NCBI RefSeq assembly: GCF_004348115.1
Contig: NZ_QPFB01000001.1
Coordinates: 3,984,028 to 4,048,027 of the forward strand
Direction of reading: 5' to 3'
Length of the DNA: 64,000 bases
Source: Stenotrophomonas sp. ATCM1_4
GTDB lineage: Bacteria; Pseudomonadota; Gammaproteobacteria; Xanthomonadales; Xanthomonadaceae
The notes under the pieces were generated by a model. The model was not told the DNA's origin, did no database searches, and saw nothing but the letters and a program-made list of their open reading frames with translations. The stretch's first letter is position 1, and each line of letters starts with the position of its first letter. Position numbers and translations under genes: made by a program. Shown piece after piece: positions 33,390-44,006 of the stretch.

Positions 33390-34673
33390 ATGCCACACGA
33401 CCCAGTCCCCCACCTGGTCATCGTCGGCGGCGGCTTTGCCGGTCTCTGGGCCACCCGTGCCCTGGCCAAGGCCCGTCTGCGCATCACCCTGATCGACCGC
33501 CGCAACCATCACCTGTTCCAGCCACTGCTCTACCAGGTCGCCACCGCCGGGCTGTCCTCGCCGGATATCGCCGCACCACTGCGCCACATCCTGCGCCGGC
33601 AACGCAATGTCGACGTGCGCCTGGGCGAGGTCATCGCCATCGACAAGCAGCACCGCGAAGTCGTGCTGGGCGACGGCACCCGTGTCGGTTATGACCTGCT
33701 GATGGTCGCCAGCGGTGCCACCCACGCCTATTTCGGCCACGACGAGTGGGCCGGCGACGCGCCGGGCCTGAAGACGCTGGACGATGCCCTGCTGCTGCGG
33801 CGCAAGCTGCTGCTGGCCTTCGAGCGTGCCGAGGCCGAGAACGACCCGGAGAAGAAAGCCGCCTGGCTCAGCTTCGCGGTGGTCGGCGCTGGCCCCACGG
33901 GCGTGGAACTGGCCGGCACCCTGGCCGAGATCGCCCGGCACACCTTGCGCAACGAGTTCCGCCACATCGACCCCGCGTCGGCACGGGTGCGCCTGGTCGA
34001 GGCCGGGCCGCGGGTGCTGTCCAGTTTCCCGGAACGCCTGTCGCAGAAGGCGCGCGAGCAGTTGGAACGGCTCGGCGTGGAGGTGCTGACCGGCACCCCG
34101 GTCAATGACATCAACGCCTTCGGTTTCCAGCTCGGCGACGTGCACGTGCCCGCGCGCACCGTGGTGTGGGCCGCCGGCGTGGCCGCCTCGCCTCTGGCGC
34201 GCACGCTGGACGTGCCACTGGACCGCGCCGGCCGCGTGCAGGTACAGCCGGATCTGACCGTCCCCGGCCATCCGGAGATCTTCGTCGCCGGTGACCTGGC
34301 CGCGCTGCTGCAGGACAACGGCCGCCCGGTGCCCGGCGTGGCGCCGGCCGCCAAGCAGATGGGGGCCTACGTCGCCCAGGTGATCCGTGCACGCCTGGAC
34401 GGTGCCTCGCCCCCTGCCCCGTTCCGCTACAACGACCAGGGCAACCTGGCCACGATCGGACGCATGGCCGCCATCGTGCACATGGGCAAGCTGCAGTTGT
34501 CCGGTGTGCTGGCGTGGTGGTTCTGGCTGGCCGCGCACGTGTTCTTCCTGATCGGCTTCCGCAACCGCCTGGTGGTGCTGCTCAACTGGGGCGTGGCGTA
34601 CTGGAGCTACCAGCGCAGCGCGCGCATCATCCTGGGCAACCCCTACGACGACCGGAAGCCCGATCCCCGGTAG
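33390..34673 (+). CDS. ndh: Type II NADH dehydrogenase (NDH-2)
   Basis: A 427-residue single-subunit NADH:quinone oxidoreductase, non-proton-pumping and membrane-attached. Two Rossmann motifs: FAD-binding IVGGGFAGLWATRAL at the N-terminus and NAD-binding VVGAGPTGVELAGTLAEI in the middle. The quinone-site region (LFQPLLYQVATAGLSSPDIAAPLRHILR) and the FAD-contacting GDLAALL follow. The C-terminal hydrophobic segments (WWFWLAAHVFFLIGFRNRLVVLLNWGVAYW) are the membrane anchor. It is divergent from the NYN gene. Its TAG stop lies inside a GTAG-headed repeat. Confidence 0.93.
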   Translation: MPHDPVPHLVIVGGGFAGLWATRALAKARLRITLIDRRNHHLFQPLLYQVATAGLSSPDIAAPLRHILRRQRNVDVRLGEVIAIDKQHREVVLGDGTRVGYDLLMVASGATHAYFGHDEWAGDAPGLKTLDDALLLRRKLLLAFERAEAENDPEKKAAWLSFAVVGAGPTGVELAGTLAEIARHTLRNEFRHIDPASARVRLVEAGPRVLSSFPERLSQKAREQLERLGVEVLTGTPVNDINAFGFQLGDVHVPARTVVWAAGVAASPLARTLDVPLDRAGRVQVQPDLTVPGHPEIFVAGDLAALLQDNGRPVPGVAPAAKQMGAYVAQVIRARLDGASPPAPFRYNDQGNLATIGRMAAIVHMGKLQLSGVLAWWFWLAAHVFFLIGFRNRLVVLLNWGVAYWSYQRSARIILGNPYDDRKPDPR

Positions 34674-34732
34674 AGCGGAGCCGTGCCCCGCCGTGCATCA
34701 TCGACAACCCCGTGCCGGGCATCGCCCGGCAC
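34669..34732. repeat. SMAG-like GTAG-headed palindromic repeat
   Basis: GGTAG (34669-34673), overlapping the ndh stop codon, is followed by a short dyad and then the perfect hairpin GTGCCGGGC-ATC-GCCCGGCAC at 34712-34732. GTAG-headed REPs are typical of Stenotrophomonas. It also fits as a bidirectional terminator between ndh and the convergent GFA gene. Confidence 0.65.
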
Positions 34733-34740
34733 GGCCCGGT

Positions 34741-35142
34741 TCATTGCCCGGCAGCGAACTGCTCGAACACCTGCTTGCCGGTCAGCGTCGGCGTGTCATT
34801 GGCCAATGCGTAGAACGGCGGCTTCTCGTCGATGAAGATCTGGCTGACCAGCTCCAGCGGTGCCTGCTGGAACAGCCCTGCCGACACGAAGTACTCCCCG
34901 TCAGGCACCAGCCGGTAGAACAGGTGGGTGCCGCAGTCGCCGCAGAAGCCGCGCTCGGCCCATTCCGAGGAACGGTAGCGCCGTGGTTCGGCGCCGTTGA
35001 ACCGCACCTTGTCATCGCAATGCACCGCGAAGAACGGCCCGCCGGACCAGCGCCGGCACATGCTGCAATGACACAGGCCGATCTGCACGTGCGCGTCACC
35101 GGCAATCACTTCGATCGCGCCACACAGGCAAGTACCTTTCAT
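34741..35142 (-). CDS. GFA-family zinc-binding protein
   Basis: A 133-residue glutathione-dependent formaldehyde-activating (GFA/CENP-V) fold protein. Zinc ligands are visible as CLCGAIEV near the N-terminus, CHCSMCRRWSG, and FCGDCGTHLFYR. It probably binds glutathione or a small thiol adduct, but family members vary and the reaction is not assignable. It is convergent with ndh across a SMAG-like repeat and is transcribed toward it. Confidence 0.87.
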   Translation of the reverse strand: MKGTCLCGAIEVIAGDAHVQIGLCHCSMCRRWSGGPFFAVHCDDKVRFNGAEPRRYRSSEWAERGFCGDCGTHLFYRLVPDGEYFVSAGLFQQAPLELVSQIFIDEKPPFYALANDTPTLTGKQVFEQFAAGQ

Positions 35143-35246
35143 CGTTCTCTCCCTCCAGGATGCAAGCGCGGAATCTACACCGTCGCGCCGGGCCACGCTC
35201 GGCCGGGAGCTTCACCGGAAGAGTCCGCCCGCACCAACGCCCACGA

Positions 35247-35272
35247 AAAAGCCCGGGTTTCCCCGGGCTTTT
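35247..35272 (-). terminator. rpoH terminator
   Basis: AAAAGCCCGGG-TTTC-CCCGGGCTTTT gives an 11-bp stem with an A/T-rich base, just past the rpoH stop codon (35293). It can work in both directions. Confidence 0.85.
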
Positions 35273-35292
35273 CGGTGCACCTCAACGCCTGA

Positions 35293-36168
<876 letters not shown>

Positions 36169-36349
36169 AGTGTCCCAATCTTAGCAGTCAGAACTATTGG
36201 ACTGACCGGTACAGAAAAAGTTCCAGCATTCTGTTTTTGGCACGACACCCGGCCTTCAGCCTGAATAGGTGCCACAAACAGCTGCTTTCCCCATTCCCCA
36301 CACCCTACCAGAGCAGGCATCTCAGTCAAATGACAGGGAGCACGCTGAT

Positions 36350-37078
36350 TCAGCCGCCAGCGAGCGCGGCGTCGAGCACCGCCCGCGGTGGCAGGCCCCA
36401 GTCGATCGGGGCCTGCCCGCGGCGCTGCAGGTAGTCGTTGGCCTGGGAGAAATGGCGGCAGCCCAGGAAGCCGCGGTGGGCCGACAGCGGGGAGGGATGC
36501 GGGGCCTTGAGCACGCGGTGGCGGCGGGTATCGATCACCTTGCCCTTCTGCTGGGCGTAGCTGCCCCACAGCAGGAACACCAGGCCCTCGCGCTCGCGGT
36601 TGAGCACGTCCACCACATGATCGGTGAAGCCTTCCCAGCCGCGCCCCTGGTGGGCCCCGGCCTTGCCCTCCTCCACCGTCAGCACGGCGTTGAGCAGCAG
36701 CACGCCCTGCTTCGCCCACGGGACCAGGCAGCCGTGGTCCGGGCGCTGGATGCCCAGGTCGGCCTCGATCTCCTTGTAGATGTTCAGCAGTGACGGCGGC
36801 ACCGGCACGCCCGGCGGCACCGAGAAGCTCAGCCCATGCGCCTGACCATGGCCGTGGTATGGGTCCTGGCCAAGGATGACCACCTTGGCCTGCTCGAACG
36901 GGGTGGCGTCGAAGGCGGCGAAGATCTGCGGGCCCGGCGGGAACACGTGCGCGCCGGCCGCCTTGCGCTGGCGCAGGAAGGCCGACAGTTCGCGCATCTC
37001 CGGACGCAGCAGCCAGTCGCCGATCTGTGCCTTCCAGCTCGGCTCGAGCTGGATCTGCGCCGCCTGCTCCGGGTTCAC
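36350..37078 (-). CDS. ung: Uracil-DNA glycosylase (family 1)
   Basis: A 242-residue base-excision enzyme that removes uracil from DNA. Motifs: catalytic-water loop [18 protein letters not shown] with Asp72, [38 protein letters not shown], and the [17 protein letters not shown] loop with the catalytic His. ATG 37078 overlaps the stop of the upstream regulator by 4 bp (37075-37078), so the two are coupled although functionally unrelated. Confidence 0.97.
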   Translation of the reverse strand: MNPEQAAQIQLEPSWKAQIGDWLLRPEMRELSAFLRQRKAAGAHVFPPGPQIFAAFDATPFEQAKVVILGQDPYHGHGQAHGLSFSVPPGVPVPPSLLNIYKEIEADLGIQRPDHGCLVPWAKQGVLLLNAVLTVEEGKAGAHQGRGWEGFTDHVVDVLNREREGLVFLLWGSYAQQKGKVIDTRRHRVLKAPHPSPLSAHRGFLGCRHFSQANDYLQRRGQAPIDWGLPPRAVLDAALAGG

Positions 37079-37917
37079 AGCGTCACCGCCGGCTGGGCCA
37101 TGCGCGCCAGCCGGAGCTGGAACAGCACCTTGGTCACCAGCAGGCGTTCTTCGATGGGCTTCTGCACCAGGTCGTTGGCCCCGGACTGCAGCAGCGCCGA
37201 CTGGTTGTGCGGGTTGCCGTCGCCGGTCATCACCAGCACCGGCAGGCGGCGCTTGCCGTAGCCGAAATCGATGCGGATCCGCTCGACCACGTCACGCCCG
37301 CTCAACTCGCCCTTCAGGGTCACGTCGGTCAGCACCAGGTCGATCTCGCGCTGGGTGCGGCCCAGCGATTCGGCGGTCAGCAGCGAGAACGCATCCTCGG
37401 CGGTGAGCACATGCACCACGTGCAGGTCGTGCCGCTCCAGCATGCGCTTGGTCGCCTCGGCCACCACGCGGCTGTCCTCCACGTACAGCACGGTCGCATC
37501 CGGCACCGGCTCGGGTTGCACGTAGCCACGGATGAAGGCCGCCAACGCCTCGTGGCCCAGCGACTTGTCGAAATAGTCGGTGACGTATTCGGTGAAACGG
37601 CGCTGCTCCAAGTGCTGCTGGGCGTCACCAGACACCACGATCACCGGCACGTAGGCCTGCCCGGCGGCGTCGCGCACGCTGCGCGCCAGGGTCAAGCCGT
37701 CGCCATCGGGCAGGGCCAGCGAGGTGGTGACCAGATGCACCGGGCCAGCCGCCAGCGCGGCGCGGGCCTCGGCGATGCTGGCGCACCCCACCACCTCCAC
37801 GTCGGGCAGCTCGCGCGTGAGCACATCGCTGATCAGGCGCCGCACCAGTTTTGAGCCATCGACCACCATCACCCGGGGGGCGTCGCTGATCAGATGCTTG
37901 AGTTCGTGCTTCGCCAT
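37075..37917 (-). CDS. Double-receiver response regulator without output domain
   Basis: A 280-residue protein made of two REC domains and nothing else. The second receiver is intact: DDS-like acidic start (LYVEDSRVV), phospho-acceptor Asp198 in [15 protein letters not shown], and Lys in LVQKPIEE. The first receiver keeps VVDGSK and FDKSLG but has Ser66 where the phospho-acceptor Asp should be ([12 protein letters not shown]), so it is probably a degenerate partner domain. The lack of a DNA-binding or enzymatic output suggests action through protein contacts. It sits 8 bp downstream of ftsX and before ung. Confidence 0.85.
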   Translation of the reverse strand: MAKHELKHLISDAPRVMVVDGSKLVRRLISDVLTRELPDVEVVGCASIAEARAALAAGPVHLVTTSLALPDGDGLTLARSVRDAAGQAYVPVIVVSGDAQQHLEQRRFTEYVTDYFDKSLGHEALAAFIRGYVQPEPVPDATVLYVEDSRVVAEATKRMLERHDLHVVHVLTAEDAFSLLTAESLGRTQREIDLVLTDVTLKGELSGRDVVERIRIDFGYGKRRLPVLVMTGDGNPHNQSALLQSGANDLVQKPIEERLLVTKVLFQLRLARMAQPAVTL

Positions 37918-37924
37918 GCCTGCC

Positions 37925-38872
37925 TCAGGTTTCAGTCGGGCGAGTCTGCCTGAGGAAGTGGCCGGTCACCAGCCATGCCCCGAGCCAGCCCAGGATCGTG
38001 GTCGCCACCAGCACCATCAGCGAGTGGAACAGGTCCAGCCCGTGCAGCACGAAGGGACTGCCATAGCTCTGCGACAGCGTCGCCAGCGGCGGGCGCAGCG
38101 CCAGACCGCAGATGCCGATCAACCCCAGCGCCACCGCGCCGGCCCCCAGGCCATACCACGCCCCCAGGTAGACGAACGGACGGCGGATGAAGCCGTCACT
38201 GGCACCGAGCAGCTGCAGGACACCGATTTCCTCGCGCCGGGCCTGGATGTCGAGCCGGACGGTGTTGCCCACCACCAGCGCCGCGCCCACGCCCAACAGC
38301 ACCGACAACACCTGCACCAGCCGTGCACCGAACGCCAGCCAGCCGTCCAGCCGTTGCCGCCACAGCGCATCGTGCTGGACCAGGTCGGTTTCCGGCAGGG
38401 CTTCCAGTGACTTGGCCAACGCGGCGTCATCGCCCGTGGCCGGGGTGACGATCAACAGCGTCGGCAGCGGGTTGTCGCCCAGCGCATCGATCGCCTCGCC
38501 CAGCCCGGCACTTTGCCGCAGCTCGGCTAGGCCTTCTTCCGGGGTGCGCACGGCCACCTCGGCCACGTCGGCACGGGCGCGCAGCGCGGCCACCACCGTC
38601 TGCGCGGCGGCCGCGTCCAGCTCGGGCTTCAGGAACAGGTTGATGTCACGCGACTGCTGCACGCTGCCGGCGAAATGCTTGAGGTTGTCCAGCGCGATGG
38701 ACAGGCCCAGCGGCAATGCCAGCGCCAGCGCCATCACCGCCACGGTCAGGGCGGTGGCCCACGGCTTGCGCAGCGCGCGGCCAAGGCTGAACACCACGCT
38801 GTGCAGGTGGTGGCGGAACCAGGTGAGCACGCGCGACGGCGCGGCGGCTTCGGTATTTGCGGGTTTGCTCAT
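37925..38872 (-). CDS. ftsX: Cell-division ABC transporter permease FtsX
   Basis: A 315-residue inner-membrane partner of FtsE that activates peptidoglycan hydrolases at the septum. It has one N-terminal TM helix (ATALTVAVMALALALPLGLSIAL), a periplasmic PLD-like domain (INLFLKPELDAAAAQTVVAALRA, NPLPTLLIV), and three C-terminal TM helices. The GNTVRLDIQARREEIGVLQLLGASDGFIRRPF block is the FtsX family signature. It follows ftsE by 10 bp. ATG 38872 (MSKPANTEA) is preferred over a longer frame. Confidence 0.94.
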   Translation of the reverse strand: MSKPANTEAAAPSRVLTWFRHHLHSVVFSLGRALRKPWATALTVAVMALALALPLGLSIALDNLKHFAGSVQQSRDINLFLKPELDAAAAQTVVAALRARADVAEVAVRTPEEGLAELRQSAGLGEAIDALGDNPLPTLLIVTPATGDDAALAKSLEALPETDLVQHDALWRQRLDGWLAFGARLVQVLSVLLGVGAALVVGNTVRLDIQARREEIGVLQLLGASDGFIRRPFVYLGAWYGLGAGAVALGLIGICGLALRPPLATLSQSYGSPFVLHGLDLFHSLMVLVATTILGWLGAWLVTGHFLRQTRPTET

Positions 38873-38882
38873 CGTCTTGCGC

Positions 38883-39569
<687 letters not shown>

Positions 39570-39594
39570 CCGCCGATTATGCAGGAGCGCACCC

Positions 39595-39657
39595 GGTAGT
39601 GCCGAGCCATGCCCGGCACAGGATCCCCGCACGGCCCGGCGCCGAGCAGGGCTCGGC
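39595..39657. repeat. SMAG-like repeat between ftsE and rhlB
   Basis: GGTAG at 39595 is followed by the stem GTGCCG-agccatgcc-CGGCAC (39599-39619) and a second perfect hairpin GCCGAGC-AGG-GCTCGGC (39641-39657). The 106-bp gap consists almost entirely of this repeat, just past the rhlB stop codon. Confidence 0.7.
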
Positions 39658-39675
39658 GTTCCCGGGCCGGGCCGA

Positions 39676-41340
39676 TCAGCTGCCGGAAAGCATCCGGCGG
39701 ATCTTGCGGCCCAGGCGGGTCAGGAACGAGTCGTTGTCACTGCCACCGCGCATCGACTTGGCCTGTACCTGCACCGGTGCATTGGCCACGGCCGGTGCGG
39801 CCACGCCCTCGGCACCTTCGACCGGACGGCCGTGGCGACGACGACGGCGCTTGCGCGGGGCGCGCTCGCCTTCCACCGCCGGGGTGCCCGACGCATTCGG
39901 TGCGCTGCTGGCGATGTCCGGGCGCGGCGGCTTCGGTGCGGCAGCCTGCTCGCCTTCCACGCGCGGCTTGCGCTCACGACGCGGACGGCCATCGGCACCA
40001 CGCTCGCCACCGCCACGGCGCTCGCCGGGCTTGCCGCCCCGGCCACCACCACGACGGGCCTCGTCGGCGGCCTTCTGCTCGCGGGCTTCGCGGAAGATGG
40101 CCCCCACGCTTTCGTTCTCCTCACCCTCGGCGCCTTCCACCGGCGCGCGCTCCGGGCGCGGCAGGGGGGTCAGCAGCTCGCTGGTGACGGACTCGACCGG
40201 GATCTTCTGCTCGATGTAGGCCTCGATGTCCGGCAGGCTCATCGCATAGCGTTCGCAGGCGAAGCTGATCGCATCGCCTTCCTCGCCCAGGCGCGCGGTG
40301 CGGCCGATGCGGTGCACGTAGTCCTCTGCATCGAACGGCAGGTCGTAGTTGTAGACGTACTTGATGCCGTCGATGTGCAGGCCGCGGGCGGCCACGTCGG
40401 TGGCGACCAGGATTTCCAGCTGGCCCTTCTGGAAGCGGTTGAGCAGGCTCTCGCGCTTCTTCTGCGGCACGTCGCCGGACAGCACGCCGACGCGGTAGCC
40501 GGCCCGCTCCAACGCGCGCGCGACGCGCTCGACGAACACCTTGGTGTTGACGAACACCATGGTGCGGGCGCCTTCGCTGCGCGACAGCAGGCCCAGCAGC
40601 AGCGGCAGCTTCTCTTCGTCGGCCGGGAAGTAGATGCGCTGGCGCACGCGGTCGGCGGTGACGTTCTCGGTCTCCACCACCAGCTTCTGCGGCTCGTTCA
40701 TGTGCTCGTAGGCCAGCTCCAGCACGCGGTGGCTGAGGGTGGCGCTGAACAGCAGGGTCTGGCGCGTGGTGCGCTCGGGCATGCGCCGCAACAGGAAGCG
40801 GATGTCCTTGATGAAGCCCAGGTCGAACATGCGGTCGGCTTCGTCCAGCACGCAGATCTCGCAGGCATGCAGCGACACCACCTTGTGCTGCTTGACGTAG
40901 TCGATCAGGCGGCCCGGGGTGGCGATGATCACGTCCACGCCCTGCTGCAGCAGCTCACGCTGCTTGTCGTAGTCCACGCCACCGTAGACCAGCGCGAAGC
41001 GCAGGCCAGTGTCGGCGGCGAACTTCATCGCGTCCTTGTGGATCTGGATGGCCAGCTCGCGGGTCGGCGCCAGGATCAACGCGCGCGGGTCTTCCGGCTT
41101 GCGGTCGGCCAGCGCCGGCCGGGTCAGCAGCCGGTTGACCACCGCCACCAGGAAGGCCAGCGTCTTGCCGGTGCCGGTCTGTGCCTGCCCTGCCACGTCG
41201 CCGCCTGGCAACGCGACCGGCAAGGTCAGCGCCTGGATCGGGGTACAGCGGGTGAACCCTGCTCCTTCAAGCCCTGCCAGCAATGCTGGCTGCAGTTCGA
41301 AGGAGGAAAACGTCACATCGGTCAGCGGTTTGTCGCTCAT
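39676..41340 (-). CDS. rhlB: DEAD-box RNA helicase RhlB
   Basis: A 554-residue ATP-dependent RNA helicase; in E. coli RhlB works in the degradosome. DEAD-box motifs in order: Q-motif region [37 protein letters not shown] ([12 protein letters not shown]), [17 protein letters not shown] and HRIGRTAR. The C-terminal 150 residues are a disordered Arg/Gly/Glu-rich tail ([20 protein letters not shown]) with a final basic [10 protein letters not shown] helix. ATG 41340 gives the canonical [14 protein letters not shown] start. It is divergent from trxA, as in many gammaproteobacteria. Confidence 0.92.
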   Translation of the reverse strand: MSDKPLTDVTFSSFELQPALLAGLEGAGFTRCTPIQALTLPVALPGGDVAGQAQTGTGKTLAFLVAVVNRLLTRPALADRKPEDPRALILAPTRELAIQIHKDAMKFAADTGLRFALVYGGVDYDKQRELLQQGVDVIIATPGRLIDYVKQHKVVSLHACEICVLDEADRMFDLGFIKDIRFLLRRMPERTTRQTLLFSATLSHRVLELAYEHMNEPQKLVVETENVTADRVRQRIYFPADEEKLPLLLGLLSRSEGARTMVFVNTKVFVERVARALERAGYRVGVLSGDVPQKKRESLLNRFQKGQLEILVATDVAARGLHIDGIKYVYNYDLPFDAEDYVHRIGRTARLGEEGDAISFACERYAMSLPDIEAYIEQKIPVESVTSELLTPLPRPERAPVEGAEGEENESVGAIFREAREQKAADEARRGGGRGGKPGERRGGGERGADGRPRRERKPRVEGEQAAAPKPPRPDIASSAPNASGTPAVEGERAPRKRRRRRHGRPVEGAEGVAAPAVANAPVQVQAKSMRGGSDNDSFLTRLGRKIRRMLSGS

Positions 41341-41536
41341 TATTCTGTCTTTGTAGTGCCAGGCGGCCAGTGTGGCCGGGCGGCTTGCATCAATACGGGC
41401 ACCGTCGCACACTGCGGCCCCTGCGCCGGGTCGCGCGGCTTGGGCTGTACCCTTTTTGTCCGCGCAATAACCCAGTTTACCGCAATGCGACGGTTAACCC
41501 GGCATCGACAGTCGCATTGACCCAGGAGACTCACAA

Positions 41537-41866
41537 GTGAGCGATAAGGTTTTACACGTCGGCGACGCCGACTTCGACAGCGCCGTCCTGCAGTCCGGCG
41601 AACCGGTCCTGGTGGATTTCTGGGCGGAATGGTGTGGCCCGTGCAAGATGATCGCCCCGGTGCTGGACGAGCTGGCCGACGCCTATGACGGCAAGCTGAA
41701 GATCGTCAAGCTGAACGTGGACGACAACCGCGCCACCGCGGTGAAGTACCACGTGCGCTCGATCCCGATGCTGCTGCTGTTCAAGGATGGCCAGATCCAG
41801 GCCACCCAGATCGGCGCCGTCGGCAAGGGCCAGCTGAGCCAGATGATCGACAAGGCCCTGGCCTGA
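41537..41866 (+). CDS. trxA: Thioredoxin
   Basis: A 109-residue cytosolic dithiol oxidoreductase with the WCGPCK active site in [21 protein letters not shown] and cis-Pro in [11 protein letters not shown]. It starts with GTG (41537), preceded by CAGGAG at suitable spacing; there is no better ATG. The order rhlB (divergent), trxA, rho is conserved in E. coli and relatives. Transcription probably continues into rho, whose leader is 41867-42098. Confidence 0.96.
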   Translation: MSDKVLHVGDADFDSAVLQSGEPVLVDFWAEWCGPCKMIAPVLDELADAYDGKLKIVKLNVDDNRATAVKYHVRSIPMLLLFKDGQIQATQIGAVGKGQLSQMIDKALA

Positions 41867-42098
41867 TCGATCCACCCGGCCCGGTGGCGCTCCGCCGCCG
41901 GGCCATGCGGGCCTTGCCAATACGGCGGCCCAACAGGGTTTCCGGGCAACTTGCACCCCCGCGCGCGGCGGTGTTAGTGTCGTCCTATCCGGCAGCGTTC
42001 GCATGCCGCACCCTCCGGCCGGGTTCTCGACCGGATCACTCCCAACCAGTTCGCCGCCCCCAGGGCGCTCGCACGTCTTAGCGAGAGGAATCAAGCAC

Positions 42099-43847
42099 TT
42101 GTCCGAGAACACTCCTTCCGAAACCGGGAGCCCCGATGCGCCCGTCGAGAAGCGCGTGCGCAAGCCGCGTGTTGCCAAGGCCACCGAGGGCAGCGATACC
42201 AGCGCCGCCCCCGCTCCGGCCCAGCCCGCACTGCCGCTGCCGCCCGCCGCACCGACGCCGGCTCCGGTTGCCCAGGAATCTTCCGCCCCGGCGCCCGCTG
42301 CCGGTGGCAACGACAGCCCGGCCACTTCCGGCAACGCCTCCGGCGGCCAGGAAGGCGGCGAGCCGCGCGGTGACGGCAACAACCCGCAGCGCCACAACAA
42401 CCCGAACGGGCAGCAGGGTGGCCAGGGCCAGCAGCAGGGCCAGGGCAACCGCCGCGACCGTTTCCGCAACCGCCGCGACCGCGACCGCAACAACCGCTTC
42501 CGCGACGACAACGGCATGCCCAACGAGGGCGGCAACGAGAACTACGCGCCGCGCCCGATGCCGAGCGTGCCGGAAGGCTTCCCGGTCTACTCGCTGAGCG
42601 ACCTGAAGCGGATGCCGGCGCAGAAGCTGCTGGAAATCGCCGAGCAGCTGCAGATCTCCGAAGGCGTGGCCCGTGCCCGCAAGCAGGACGTGATCTTCGC
42701 GCTGCTGAAGGTGCTGACCCGCCACGGCGACGGCGTCGCCGCCGACGGCGTGCTGGAAATCCTGCCGGACGGCTTCGGCTTCCTGCGCGCAGCCGAGGCC
42801 AGCTACCTGGCCGGCCCGGACGACACCTATATCTCGCCCAGCCAGATCCGCCGCTTCAACCTGCGCACCGGCGACCACCTGTCCGGCCGCATCCGCTTCC
42901 CGAAGGACGGCGAGCGCTACTTCGCGCTGTCGATCGTGGACACCATCAACGGTGAGCCGATCGAAGCATCGAAGAACAAGGTGCTGTTCGAGAACCTGAC
43001 CCCGCTGTTCCCGCGCAAGCGCTTCACCCTGGAGCGCGGCAATGGCTCATCCGAAGACATCACCGGCCGCATCCTCGACCTGATGGCACCGCAGGGCAAG
43101 GGCCAGCGCGCCCTGATCGTTTCGCCGCCCAAGGCCGGCAAGACGATGATGATGCAGCAGATCGCCACGGCCATCACCACCAACCACCCGGAAGTGCACC
43201 TGATCGTGCTGCTGGTGGACGAGCGTCCGGAAGAAGTGACCGAAATGCAGCGCACCGTGCGCGGCGAAGTGGTCTCCTCGACCTTCGACGAGCCGGCCGC
43301 GCGCCACGTGCAGGTCGCCGAAATGGTGATCGAGCGCGCCAAGCGCCTGGTCGAGCACAAGAAGGACGTGGTGATCCTGCTCGACTCGATCACCCGCCTG
43401 GCCCGCGCCTACAACAACGTCGTACCGAGCTCCGGCAAGGTCCTGACCGGTGGTGTGGACGCCAACGCCCTGCACCGCCCGAAGCGCTTCTTCGGTGCTG
43501 CACGTAACGTTGAAGAAGGCGGCTCGCTGACCATCATCGCCACCGCGCTGGTTGAAACCGGCTCGAAGATGGACGAGGTGATCTACGAAGAATTCAAGGG
43601 CACCGGCAACAGCGAAGTGCACCTGAACCGTCGCATCACCGAGAAGCGCGTCTACCCGGCCATCGACATCAACCGTTCCGGCACCCGCCGTGAAGACCTG
43701 CTGATCGAGCCGGAGCTGCTGCAGAAGATCTGGATCCTGCGCAAGCTGCTGCACCCGATGGACGAAATCGCCGCGATGGAGTTCCTGCTGGACAAGATGA
43801 AGAACACCAAGTCCAACGACGAGTTCTTCGGTTCGATGAAGCGGTAA
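42099..43847 (+). CDS. rho: Transcription termination factor Rho, with extended disordered N-terminus and element-derived 3' end
   Basis: A hexameric RNA helicase that terminates transcription. The 582-residue protein has an N-terminal low-complexity region of about 160 residues (Ala/Pro, then Gly/Asn/Gln, then Arg/Asp/Asn: [20 protein letters not shown]). The Rho_N domain follows ([19 protein letters not shown]), then the RNA-binding CSD ([21 protein letters not shown]), Walker A in PPKAGKT with Lys348, [13 protein letters not shown], and the Q- and R-loops. TTG 42099 is preferred because GAGAGGAA lies upstream and SENTPSE follows. The last 62 bp before the final base of the Arg codon are also found at 54810, so the stop codon is supplied by the integrated element. 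Confidence 0.95.
   Translation: MSENTPSETGSPDAPVEKRVRKPRVAKATEGSDTSAAPAPAQPALPLPPAAPTPAPVAQESSAPAPAAGGNDSPATSGNASGGQEGGEPRGDGNNPQRHNNPNGQQGGQGQQQGQGNRRDRFRNRRDRDRNNRFRDDNGMPNEGGNENYAPRPMPSVPEGFPVYSLSDLKRMPAQKLLEIAEQLQISEGVARARKQDVIFALLKVLTRHGDGVAADGVLEILPDGFGFLRAAEASYLAGPDDTYISPSQIRRFNLRTGDHLSGRIRFPKDGERYFALSIVDTINGEPIEASKNKVLFENLTPLFPRKRFTLERGNGSSEDITGRILDLMAPQGKGQRALIVSPPKAGKTMMMQQIATAITTNHPEVHLIVLLVDERPEEVTEMQRTVRGEVVSSTFDEPAARHVQVAEMVIERAKRLVEHKKDVVILLDSITRLARAYNNVVPSSGKVLTGGVDANALHRPKRFFGAARNVEEGGSLTIIATALVETGSKMDEVIYEEFKGTGNSEVHLNRRITEKRVYPAIDINRSGTRREDLLIEPELLQKIWILRKLLHPMDEIAAMEFLLDKMKNTKSNDEFFGSMKR
43782..43843 (+). other. attL: left 62-bp attachment repeat within rho
   Basis: Identical over 62 bp to 54810-54871, encoding the Rho C-terminal [20 protein letters not shown] and two bases of the final Arg codon. 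Just past the repeat the two copies differ: CGG TAA here, CGC TGA at the right end. Both encode Arg and stop, so the crossover keeps the Rho sequence unchanged. Confidence 0.9.
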
Positions 43848-43867
43848 TCCATCGGAAATCGCTTGAA

Positions 43868-43899
43868 AACAGGGCCTTCGGACAACCGGAGGCCCTGTT
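43868..43899 (+). terminator. Element-borne terminator now serving rho
   Basis: AACAGGGCCT pairs with AGGCCCTGTT around a loop that itself contains CGG/CCG, followed by TTCG. It lies 21 bp after the rho stop codon and belongs to the element, not to the ancestral chromosome, whose own rho terminator is at 54900. Confidence 0.75.
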
Positions 43900-43934
43900 C
43901 GTATCGGGATAGTGAGGAACCGGGATTGGCGGTC

Positions 43935-43968
43935 TGACCACCGGGTTTGACCACCAACCTTGACCACC
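43935..43968. promoter_or_regulatory. Three TGACCACC direct repeats, candidate integrase arm sites
   Basis: TGACCACC occurs at 43935-43942, 43948-43955 and 43961-43968 with an exact 13-bp period, about 90 bp from the attL repeat and just before the integrase gene. Arm-type sites of tyrosine integrases are short direct repeats in this position. Confidence 0.65.
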
Positions 43969-44006
43969 AGACAGCTCAAGAACCCCTTGACCGCGAGGAC
44001 AGGGGA

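Noticed and set aside
43935..43968. CRISPR array
   Set aside because: Repeat units are 8 bp with 5-bp spacers and there are no cas genes.
43848..44006. tRNA gene as attachment site
   Set aside because: No cloverleaf or CCA-adjacent T-arm pattern was seen at either end; the duplicated sequence is rho coding DNA.
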